Assembly (NCBI GenBank): GCA_963693305.1
Contig: OY855915.1
Span: 19,306,222-19,370,221, forward strand
DNA: 64,000 nucleotides
From: Meandrina meandrites
Lineage: Eukaryota; Cnidaria; Anthozoa; Scleractinia; Meandrinidae
Direction of reading: 5' to 3'
Shown: piece after piece, positions 23,127 through 33,800 of the stretch
Numbering within the stretch: the first letter of the stretch is position 1
Layout: the number at the start of each line of letters is the position of its first letter
Position numbers and translations under genes: made by a program
Notes under the pieces: model-generated
What the model was told of the DNA's origin: nothing
What the model saw: only the letters and a program-made list of their open reading frames with translations
Databases searched by the model: none

Positions 23127-23880
23127 CTACTTTACCTCGAGTATGTTCCCAGGCCCATATTTACTTTCCTCCTCTTCTCTTTGGCCGGTAGCATGTTCAG
23201 GAAGTTTACCACATTTTATTTCTGAAGACAAATCGTTTTGTTGCTCTAGTTTTCTGAAGGTTGTGTTCCCGTTAAAGACACGTGTCCTTGCTGCACCATT
23301 TGTCTCATCGAATGAAGAACACTTATCTGAATCAAATTTTCTTTCCGTAAAGTCGTAGTTAGTATGATTAAATCTGTCATCATTCACTGCTGCATTTGTA
23401 ATCACAACGTTGCTATCCTACAATAAAATATGGTCTTCTAAATTGTACACAAGACTTGCACCTGGTGTAACATTGCTATCACGTTTTGAGAGGTATCAGT
23501 TTGAGAACTTTTTAATTTAATCGAAGATAGCTCAAGTGCATGTAAGAAAAACTTGGAAATGGAGTTTTTCTTTCTGAAATCTTCACCAGATCAGATCGTT
23601 CTGTGCTCTCCAGTTTTAAGAAATATTGTTGTTTTGATTTCCACATGTCGGGTTTTCCGAGTTGAAAGAGCAGCCTTGATGCCGATAGAAGTTTCCCGCT
23701 CATCCCTTCTTCTATTTATCCCCAGTTCTTATCTTATCTTTATGCAAAAGAGATTTATTCTGTGGGTGAGCTGGTGTGGGCTTGCTGGTCGTAAGGGGCC
23801 CCTCCATTGTATTTCTCGAATTTTCTACCAGCAACATATCAGTGTTAGATTTCTCATCCATAACAACCGCTTCACGTGAT
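23127..23880 (-). pseudogene. Degenerate copy of the kinase terminal exon
   Basis: This is a broken duplicate of 25,660-26,400. The minus-strand frame at 23,127-23,405 contains KLEQQNDLSSE, matching KLEQQNDLSPE in the intact exon, as well as DKCSSFDETN (intact DQCSSIDETN) and AARTRVFNGNT (intact AARTRAYNRNT). The part at 23,512-23,880 matches 26,060-26,400 at the DNA level, including a shared AAGGGGCCCCTCCATTG block, but is shifted and interrupted. It lies about 2.5 kb downstream of the intact exon in gene orientation. It could instead be an alternative terminal exon, but the interruptions argue for decay. Confidence 0.7.
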
Positions 23881-24652
23881 CAATTTCAACTAATCAGAAT
23901 CGGAGAAAATTTAGTGGTGAACTATAATTATCAATAGTTATTAGAATGTGAACTCAAGGTTTCTATTGGCTGATAGCTGGTGAGGAGGAAAGCCCAACAG
24001 AAACTATCATAGTCGATAGAAACCGAGAGGGAGCAGAAAAATTGTTTTAGCAAAACCTGGTGGCTGTTCTATTGAATATCAATGAAAATGATTTATTGGC
24101 AGATTCATACTTTACAAACAGCCACAATGCATGAAAATAACGTATTATAATGGCCTTCCATCGATCGATAGAAGGTGGCTGTGTCGGGAAAGCCACGTGT
24201 ATAAAATCTCGATAGCAAACACGAACACGTTTTATATTGGTTGGAAATCTTTATTGCATGGTTTTGTTGAGTAGCTGAAACTCTTGTGAAAGTGGGTCCG
24301 AAGAAAAACAGCTCCAACGTTGACTTGTACGGCATCAGAGCAACATCACCACCTAAAATGTCAAAACAACAGAAAATGAAACCAATAATAGAGCCGATTC
24401 AAATTTCAGTTCAATAAGCCATCTTGAAGCAGAGCTTTTTGTGCCTGTCTGTTTCAAATTAATTTTTTTGTGCAAACAGATCTTGACAGAAAATAGTACC
24501 CAATACCAAAACAATAATTCATAAGTGGATCAGACAAGTTTTGTTTTAGTAACAAACAGTAAGTAACGCGCGTGAGAAGAAAACAGAAACAGAAATAATC
24601 CGTCAACTAAAGGAGACTGTCTTGATGTAATGCCAAATTCTCAGTACTTCTT
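23881..24652. other. Intergenic
   Basis: Between the decayed exon copy and a MITE I see no gene. One minus-strand frame (24,105-24,335) has no recognisable features. Confidence 0.35.
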
Positions 24653-24656
24653 TTAA

Positions 24657-24935
24657 AGGGAACCACCACTCTTGGGTCAAGTTAACGTAAAATTGTTCGA
24701 AATAATTCCTAATTTCCAAATTTTACAAAACAAGGGAGAAGCTTCCAAACAATAGCGGGAGCCGTAACACGTCATAAAAATCCAAAATGGCGGCGCGCTG
24801 AAAATTTGAAAGCCATAAACTTTTCCATTTATTGTTGTTATTGAATGTTATTTCTCCCTTGACCTGTACAATTTGGAATTTTGGCATCATTTCAAACAAT
24901 TCAACGTCAATTTGTTGTAAGAGTGGAGGTTTCCT
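24657..24935. mobile_element. TTAA-flanked MITE, 279 bp
   Basis: The left end AGGGAACCACCACTCTT is inverted on the right as AGGAAACCTCCACTCTT. TTAA lies immediately outside both ends (24,653-24,656 and 24,936-24,939). TTAA target duplication is typical of piggyBac and Kolobok superfamilies; I cannot choose between them without a transposase. Confidence 0.75.
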
Positions 24936-25159
24936 TTAAAGAAGTGTACGACTATCAGTAAAGAGAGTAAGTATTTCTAGTTTGGGACTAAAAGGATCAA
25001 CTCTTACATCATGTTGGTATTTGCCAGGGGATCCAGCTTTTTCTGAGCCCTGCTCGAGCGGCTCCTGTCTTATCTGTATGTGTTGGTAGAAACAAGAGAA
25101 AAATAAGTTATTATAAGTAAAGTGTGACAACAAGAAAACGCGTTTTGTTAAACATCTTC

Positions 25160-25480
25160 CAAAAACAAATACAATACTGACTGACTCTGGCTGACAGACC
25201 TACTTGTTGACTGACTGACTTACTGATCGACGGACTTGACTTACTGACCCAATTGACTGACCAATTGACTGACTGACTGACCGACTTGACTGTCATACCA
25301 ACTTGCTTACTGTCTGACTGTCTAAATTACTGGCTTACTAACTGACTTACGTTATTGCTGACTTGACGATTGATTGACTGACTGACTGACTGACTGACTG
25401 ACTGACTGACTGACTGACTCACTGACTGACTGACTGCCTTGCCATACTGACTGACTGTCTAATTGACTGCCCAGATTGAG
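25160..25480. repeat. Degenerate (TGAC)n microsatellite
   Basis: Repeated CTGA/GACT units, cleanest at about 25,375-25,435. A minus-strand serine/valine-rich frame (25,111-25,296) is a by-product. Confidence 0.9.
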
Positions 25481-25634
25481 TTTTGTACGAAGGCAACAAG
25501 GCTTGCCACGCTTTCCATCAAATGTGTCCCGTTTCTTGGTCAGTCATTCCACAATACCATGGGTCGGATTAAATTATCAAACAAAATCTCTCCTGTATAT
25601 AAATACCCATGCAAATCAAGAAGATTAAAATAAT

Positions 25635-26618
25635 TTATGAGAAACCAACCTTCTTCCTTCTCCGTCGCGTAGTGAGATTTTGATCCACCAGGGATGTTTT
25701 CACTTTCTTCTCTTCTCTCTGGCCAGCAATAGGGTCCTCAAGTTTACTACATTTTAATTCTGGAGACAAATCGTTTTGTTGCTCAAGTTTTCTGAATTTT
25801 GTGTTCCTGTTATAGGCACGTGTCCTTGCTGCACTATTTGTCTCATCAATTGAAGAACACTGGTCTAAATCTAATCTTGTCTTTGTATAAATAGTAGTAC
25901 GATGAAATCTGTCATCATTCCCTGCTCCATTTGTAGTCGCAATCTCGTTATTCCACCACGCGGGACGTTCGAGAATGTTCTCTGAGGAAAAATGATCTTT
26001 TATGTTGCATATAACATTTATGTCTGGTGTAACATTACTATGACATTGTGAAGTATCAGTTTGACAGCTTTTTACTTTAATCGCAGATCGATCTGTGCTA
26101 TCCAGTTTTAAGAAAATATTGTTGTTTTGATATCCACATACAGGATGTTTGTGCGTTGGAAGAGCAGACCTGGTGCTGATAGAGGTTTCTTTTTCCTTCA
26201 TCTCTTTATCACCAGTGCTTATCTTCTCTTTATGCAAAAGAGATTTATTCTGTGGGCGAGCTGGTGTTGGCTTGCTTGTCGTAAGGGGCCCCTCCATTGC
26301 ATACCTGCAATTTTTTACCAGCAACAGATCAGACTTGTTGGATTTCTCATCCATTACAATCGCTTCATTTGAACATGTCATATTTGCGGAATTCACGCTT
26401 TCTGCTAGCGAACAGTCCTTTGCGATATTCTCCTTCTCTTGCTTTGTTAGCAAAGAAGGAGACAGAATTTTGTTACTCCTATAGAGAACAGTCGTCGTTC
26501 CCCTCTTGAGGAGTTCAGTTCCAGAAAAATGTTGCCTTTTTATCTCCTCGTCAACATGTGGCTTGGAGATATATTGCTCAGGAGGTATTAAGATATCTGT
26601 GTAAGCTGCAGCAGCATC
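25635..26618 (-). CDS. Kinase terminal exon, disordered tail
   Basis: Acceptor TTTTCTTTTCAG, then DAAAAYTDILIPPEQYI and about 327 codons to a stop. Low complexity, rich in Lys, Ser, Thr and Asn, ending in a basic RRRRKK stretch that could act in nuclear targeting. A second, broken copy lies at 23,127-23,880. A possible donor (GTTGGT) just before the stop leaves open a further downstream exon. Confidence 0.75.
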   Translation of the reverse strand, partial: DAAAAYTDILIPPEQYISKPHVDEEIKRQHFSGTELLKRGTTTVLYRSNKILSPSLLTKQEKENIAKDCSLAESVNSANMTCSNEAIVMDEKSNKSDLLLVKNCRYAMEGPLTTSKPTPARPQNKSLLHKEKISTGDKEMKEKETSISTRSALPTHKHPVCGYQNNNIFLKLDSTDRSAIKVKSCQTDTSQCHSNVTPDINVICNIKDHFSSENILERPAWWNNEIATTNGAGNDDRFHRTTIYTKTRLDLDQCSSIDETNSAARTRAYNRNTKFRKLEQQNDLSPELKCSKLEDPIAGQREEKKVKTSLVDQNLTTRRRRKKVGFS

Positions 26619-29600
26619 TGAAAAGAAAAGAAGATTCCGTTTCAACATAAAGCAGTTGAACTTGAAATGCTGCTTGACAACTAGCGATGGTTTCTCAATT
26701 CCTTCTCCTGTTCGTATTGAATTTTTTTGTTTTACTTTTATCTGCTTTTATTACTGTAGCACAGCCCCGCCTTGAAGCAGCTCTCGGAAAGTCTCACATG
26801 AATAGCTCGGTATTCTTCGAGAGAACAAACAACAGGAACAATGTCCCTAGCCCCAAAACAATAGCAACTGTTACACTAGAGGACCAGTAGAATTACAAAA
26901 TTACGAGATCTACCACGCTACTGTAACAGCCATAAAACTGTTATTAGGAACTGAACGGCATTGCGTGACAAATTTCGTTTGTACCAAATGTCACGCAACT
27001 ATGCTAAAGTCGTTTCGATTGCAATTTTGTATGTAGTGCAAAAAGTCAGTTATAATTCCCTGATGTGATTATTGAAGATGAAATTAAGTTAAAGGGGGTT
27101 CGTATCCTTTTTAGCTTTTGAAATTTCACGACTTTTCATGACCTTTCCCATAACTTTTCAAAGTATTCCACAACCTGAATTTGGTCATTTTCTTCGAAAC
27201 GTTCAAAATTATCTCGACTTCAGGCTGTTAATTTTATATTATCAATGTGATTCTGGAAAATGACATTCTAAGATTCCATGACCTTTCAAGTTCTCCTTAA
27301 CATGTACGAAACCTGTTAAACCAGGATTCTTTATTTTCACACTTCTTTAAATCATTTCTACTGTTGTCTTCTCGGACAATAATAAAAAGAGCAAACCTGA
27401 GATTGCATCTCCTTGCTGTGGCAACAAATAAGCACATGGAAAATCAGGAGCCAAAAATTGATGCATAGCAGCTTGAGAAGGTGTGAGTCGTTTACCTGGA
27501 ATACAAACATTTTAAATGGTAAATCTAGAATAACCAAGATGGTGGAGGCAGTACAGCATCGCACCGGTATCACAGAGGTCACAGGTTCAAAACCCATTGA
27601 AGACCTTAATCTTTCAGCTTTTATTTGTCTTATTACTTAAACTGGAAAATTGACTGTGAAGATCGATCCTCACTTAAATCTACATTTGCAGTTCACTTAT
27701 AAATCATTTCAAATACTTCACTGACATCATTTCACTCCTCTCGTGGGTAACTCCCAATGTGTGGCTTAATAGCCCAGTTGGTAGCTCACAGGTTCAAATC
27801 TCGTTGAAGCCCTGGATTTTTTCAGGCTTCTTTACAATGAAAAAATTCACTGTGAAGTCGAAAGATTTTTATTTACGTGCTTAGGGACAGAGCATTTAAT
27901 TTTTGAGGGTTGGGGGATTGGGCAATTACGAAATAAAAAGTGTACAAGAAAAACTGTGTGATAAAAAATATCGTGCACAGGTAAGCACGAGGAAAAATGC
28001 AAATGATTTTTTACCCAGAAAAATTGCCAACCCCCACCCCCCCTCAAAAATTAAATGGTCTGTCTCTCAGTGCTGGTTATGATGGTGATACTGGCAGGGG
28101 TGGGGTGAAAGTATTGGTTAACATGGTGATTTGGTAGCGGCAATAAGGCACTAAGTGCCCACATTTCTTAACCTCTCACAACACCAAAACAGAAGAAAAT
28201 ATAATTCCATCATACATTCAGTTTTTAAAGTGTTGTTTTTCACCAGTTTGATCAGTGCTTGATTATTCTCCCAGAATTTCAGATCTTTTCACGTGTTATG
28301 AGTCCTTGCAGAGAAGTAAAAATATTCGTTGAAAATTGATAAACTTACCCGGGTTGTACTGCAGCAAACCAACCAAGAAACTTGCAAATGCATAATTCCT
28401 TGAATTGTGAAGTTTTCTCATCACGTTAGACACAAGGACAAGCTGACTAACTTCTATAAAAAAACAATTGCAATAAACTGCATCAAAAGCACTAGTTTTA
28501 GATAAGGGACCTTCCGATCGGAGTACGAGTACGCGATTCAGTAACGTACGAGTATAATCCAATTACAATCCCAGAGCCCTCACTCCTACTGTCCAGTTGA
28601 AAAGGAGACTATCAGCAATCAGTGCGAGATTGGTGTGAGATGTGATAATCAAAAGCATGAACACTAATCAGTGCTCCAAGCTCAAGTTTTTTAGAAGTCG
28701 CCCTCTGGCGACTTCCTTTTGTGTAAAATGGTCGCCACTAGAAAAATTTGGTCGCCAAAAGCAAAGAGTTTTTAAAGGACACCTTATGTCACCTTAAATG
28801 AAGTAAATACGCCTGACCATGATGAGCCGCATTAAAATCGCCCGAAGAACATTCGACGGACCGTTCGACGTAGTTATTTTCGTTTCCATTGAAGAGTTTT
28901 TGTTGTTGAACTGTTTCAATTATCATGCAGAAAAGTAAATAAAAGATTGAAGAAATAGGTAAGGAAGATAAAAATGTTAAATCTTGTACAGTTCAGCTAA
29001 ATAATGGAAAAGTAAAATCAAACACAATTAAGATAAGTAAGATAGGCGATTGAAATACAGGGTTCGTACGTTTTTTTGGACTAAAAATTCAAGGACTTTT
29101 CAAGGACTTTCAAGGACATATTCTCCATTTTTGAAGGACTCCACGCAGTGCAAAATCAAAGGATGTTCAGCTTCTGATAGACTGTAATAGTAGCGATTGT
29201 GCCAAGCTAACAGACAGGTAAAAGTCTATGTCTTTTTGAGTTCATCCACATAAGCCTCTTCTTTTTTCACAACGTCCTTCAAAAGTTGTTTGAAGTGTGG
29301 AGCGAGCCCAAAACAGATCAAGTATGCACATTTCTTTTCTCCATATGTAGACTGACTCGCAATCCTACTGTCAGGAAACATCGCTTGAAACAATTTGCTC
29401 GTACCTTCGCATGATTTATAGGTGTAATGAGACATTATCGCTTTCAATGCCCACAAAATTTCTGCCTTCGACGTCTCATCACGAGTGACACTTTTTTCCA
29501 TCACCGATGAACCAGATGAACTCGCAGTGATAAACTTTAAAGGTCAAATGAACCAAATTTTCGACATTCTTTCTTTTGCGATTTTAAAGCAACCAAACGC

Positions 29601-30777
29601 TAAAAGAACCCATTATTAAGTAAACTTAGGAAGAAATTTTGCTTTCTGAGCCTTTTAGCGTGAACTATAGCAAAAACTACGAAGATCTCCGAAGGCTTCA
29701 CGAAAACGTTTCCAAAATGACCGCGTACTGGAATGGAAGGAATGGATCGAGGTTTGAATTTTGTGACGTAATAGTTTTGTTTTTGACGGCCTTGCGATCG
29801 AGGGGACGATCATCATTTGAAGAGCGAATAATGTATAGTTTGAGAGTTTGAGTCACTCTGAGTAATTCAAGTAATTCTGAAAAGACCTAAGTTCTTTTAA
29901 AACATGGTAGTTATATTTTATACTACACTGGAATCCAGTTTAAAAGATTAATAATTATTAAAGCACTGAGTAAAATTGTGAGCATTGTGCGATATAGGAG
30001 GATTTCAAACACTGGATGGCTAATAAAATCATCAGTCCGCTCAGCTTGGTATGGAACAAAGAATTTTGTTATATATCTCAACTGAAATGCAGGTTTTTTG
30101 GATTTGCACGCAATTATATATAATCAGGACGTGTGCGGCTTGCAAACCCGGATCGGTATGAGCGCGAATGTGGATGTGGCCAAAAGCTTAGATTGTATTC
30201 ACTATTTTCTTTTTCGTCCTCGAGAGGCACACAAAACACAAGAATAGTCAGAACACAGAACAGTCAGTATCTGGAACTCCATGGATAGCTCTCTAAAAAC
30301 TCTCGAGAAAGTATCTGCTTTTAAGTTTTATCTTAAACGTAAACTTATCAAAGATTTTATAGATTCCTAATTCTAGTTAATTAATTTTAAGTCTGAATAT
30401 TATCTTAGAGTTTTTAAGTAGTTTTAAATTATTATTGTATTGTCTTTGAAAAGCCTCTAAGGGGAAAGTCAATAAAGTATGTATGTATGTATGTATGTAT
30501 GTATGTATGTATGTATGTATGTATGTATGTATGTATGTATGTATGTATGTATGTATGTATGTATGTATGTATGTATGTATGTATGTATGTATGTATGTAT
30601 GTATGTATGTATGTATGTATGTATGTATGTATGTATGTATGTATGTATGTATGTATGTATGTATGTATGTATGTATGTATGTATGTATGTATGTATGTAT
30701 GTATGTATGTATGTATGTATGTATGTATGTATGTATGTATGTATGTATGTATGTATGTATGTATGTATGTATGTATG

Positions 30778-30808
<31 letters not shown>

Positions 30809-33800
30809 CACGCAAATTAATAAATTTCTACACAAAAATTTAACTTGAATGAAAGGATATTTCTCAATACAAATTCGAAACCGCAAACCATCACGGAGGG
30901 TAAAACTTTCTTGAATTAATACATTCGTGTCGTTTTCAGCTGAAGGAAAATTCAGTGGTGAATAATAAATACAGAGCGTTTACCGACTGTCTCCACGGAC
31001 ACTGTGAGGTTTGTTTCTATTACCTGTTTATTGTTTATAGTCCATATTTTGGTCACAGAGATGTAAATTTTATTTAGCTTGTACATGTTTATTAGCATGC
31101 GTCAAAAACACGTCTCAAAAAGCGTGCACGTGGAAGCTGCATTATTCGGTGACGATATTGAATCGATATTGAAGTTGATATTGAAGTTCGCAATACTTGC
31201 CAAGCCAAACCAACAAAATAAAAGTGTTAATAATCATAATAAAAATACTAGCAAGCTCTAGTTATTAAAATTCCTTACTTCCAACTTGCTACATAAGCAA
31301 AAGATAAACGAACAGTTGTACGTAGTCACTCTGTTTTTCGGCGGGCATTCTTCGCCGTATTTAATTTGTTCTTCGACGGGCACTCTTCGCCGTATTTAAT
31401 TTTCTGATCAAAACGTCGTTGGGACTGCATCCTCATTAAGGCAAGTCTTAGAGACTTGAAGGCAAAACCCAGAAACCTCCTTACTGATAGATTTTGTTGA
31501 ATGCAGTTTTCAGTGAAATGAGCCGCATAAATGCATGAGTGCTTGTTTTGGTTCAAACAATTCTCTTTTCATTTTTACAACCCAACGTTCTCTAAATTTT
31601 GAATCTTCAGAAAACTTAAAAGTGCTTACTCTAGACTTTGTATTATTTCAGTTTATTGCTGCTCAAAACACCATGATTTTCCGCTTTAAACGAAGTCACT
31701 GACTTGGTGAACTTCAGAACTGAACGGTTTTGAATTTCCTGCAATCTTACAGGTCACCAACAGTGACGTCTTAGTTGTGTTTCCGACAATTTCCCGACAA
31801 TTTTTCCGACTGCTCCACGATTATGAAGGCCAAAAATAAGCAGTTTTAAACTTGCAATATCTCTGCGATGCAAAGTCCAATTACTTTGAAACTTCAGAAT
31901 ATGTTTATTTGGCTCTTAATTAACAGATTGGGCAAAAATAAAGAAAAATCAAAATTTTGGTTCATTTGACCTTTAAGCTTATTGTGTTCGCCACTTTCAG
32001 ATGAAGTGGATTTTGAAACTACTTTGGCATCGTCACTTGTAGTTGCTGGTCGTTGAGAAGAAATGCAAAAAAATCTGGAACGATTGCTAATGACCTTTTC
32101 TGGGATGTCAGTGTTTGATGTTTTTTTTCCTTTCAAGTGACTTGTGAGCGCCGACTCTCCCATAGGCCATTTTACAGATATCGACTTTGCCCCCAGAGCA
32201 TCCTATAATATATATTTTTTCTTTTATTATGGAAATTGCAAAATTATCACAATAAAAGAATAAATCATTTCGATGAGCATTATAGGATGCAAAGGGGGCA
32301 AAATCATCATGGCTGCCGTATCCGTAAAACGGCCTATGCATCGTGCCTTGTGCTTGTCACCCTTGACTTCTCGTAGCCACTCTTTATACAGTGATTTCTG
32401 AAGCCACAAGTTGCTGAAAACACACTTGCCCATTGTTTTAAATCTTTCACTCGTGAAACAACACGCAAACAGTCAACACCAACCCAAACAAGGAAGCACT
32501 CTTTTCGCAGAAAGAGCGAATAGTACAAAACATTTCATTGGCCCTTAGCATTCCAGATATTCAACCAATCAGAGCGATGAATATAACCAAGAACAGGACA
32601 AATGTGCATGGGGCGTTTGATCGACGTTCGGAGTAGTGTTATCGTTTTTATTTGCTCGTTTACTATTACGTGTTGCTACGTTTCTGCCAGTAGCATATAT
32701 TTTCATATAAGGCACTCTAGAATCTAAGTTGGATGAAATTAGCTACAAATTTCAAGGACTTTCCGGCACTGACTGCAATTTTCAAGGACTTTCAAGGCCT
32801 TGAATTTTTATTTTGACATTCAAGGACTTTCAAGGCGCGTGCGAACCCTGGAAATAGTTGTAATGGAAAATTTTGCGGTCAAATTTGTTTGGCAAAGTAA
32901 TTGAACTGCAAAAAAAACATTGTTGATGTCTAGTTTGCACTGCACTGGTCGCCAAATTTTATTTTCACTCGCCATGGCGTCCAAAATGGTCGCAGCGCTG
33001 CTAATAGCGCAGCTAAGTTTGAAAAGTCATACTCGCACTCAATCTTGTATTCATACTCCGATCTGAAGGTCTCAGCTATGAAACTGGAGTCAAATGCCAG
33101 CCTAGTATCATAAGCTTGTAAAAAGACTGCCAGTTATTGACCTAACATTAATCTAAATACTGTTCTACGTGGAATGTACCTGGACTGTGACTGACAAATT
33201 CTGACAAATCTTGGAAAAACTTGCCAGTCTGGAATGGATTCCTGGGTACAGGACCAAAGACTGAGGTCACCTGTCATTAAAGAAGTCAGGAAAAAAAAAA
33301 TAAAAAAAACATGTCGAGAAGTCAATGCAAATGGCAAAAAAAAAAAAAAAAATCGCAGAGCCACAAAAAGCTGATTACGACAACAACATTAATGTTTTAA
33401 AATTATTGGCAGTCTTTTGCTCATGGCACGATTTTACAGTCTTTACTCACTCTTGAGGTCACCTTTACTTTATGTCACCAGTGTTTGGAAAACCGAGCCG
33501 AGAAAAGGCCTTTCATCACATACCTCTTGCATTACTTCAATTTTATTTCTACCAAGAAATAAAGGTTTGCCAATGTACAGCTGAAAAACAAGATCCAGAT
33601 TCAACCAACATTTTTTTAATGGATTAATATAAACAAGTAGGCAATCTGTTATTGAGTACCTGACAAAAACTACACGAAAAAAAAAATATTCACAAAATTG
33701 ATTAGGAACTTCCACAAGTTGTTTGAAATATTTACATGTAGCATAGGGTTAGATAATTTAAAATCATATTTACACCTGGTACAAACAGAACTGGGTCTTT

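Larger units (their letters stand above)
29058..32850. mobile_element. hAT-like DNA transposon, 3.8 kb, 6-bp target duplication
   Basis: The termini are CAGGGTTCGTACG and CGTGCGAACCCTG, with GAAATA repeated exactly outside both ends (29,052-29,057 and 32,851-32,856). Subterminal CAAGGACTTTCAAGG repeats occur at both ends. Inside on the minus strand are remnants of a zinc-finger transposase. The central part holds a LINE tail and a large GTAT microsatellite. The CAGGG...CCCTG ends and the transposase remnants suggest hAT; the short TSD is unusual for classical 8-bp hAT elements. Confidence 0.75.
28505..33075. mobile_element. Possible outer TIR element enclosing a hAT-like element
   Basis: GGGACCTTCCGATCGGAGTA at the left faces an inverted GAGACCTTCAGATCGGAGTA at the right. 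Both ends also carry segments resembling GGTCGCCAAA just inside. The inner element at 29,058-32,850 would be nested. The TSD was not resolved, so the boundaries are tentative. Confidence 0.4.

Noticed and set aside
25111..25296. Ser/Val repeat frame on minus strand
   Set aside because: Product of the TGAC microsatellite.
27527..27835. Functional tRNA genes
   Set aside because: B boxes are present, but the cloverleaf cannot be completed and the tails match SINE structure.
30377..30886. YIHT- and MYVC-repeat frames on both strands
   Set aside because: Translation of the GTAT microsatellite.
32108..32341. Separate small protein on minus strand
   Set aside because: It is the inserted palindrome plus a frame of the interrupted transposase zinc finger.
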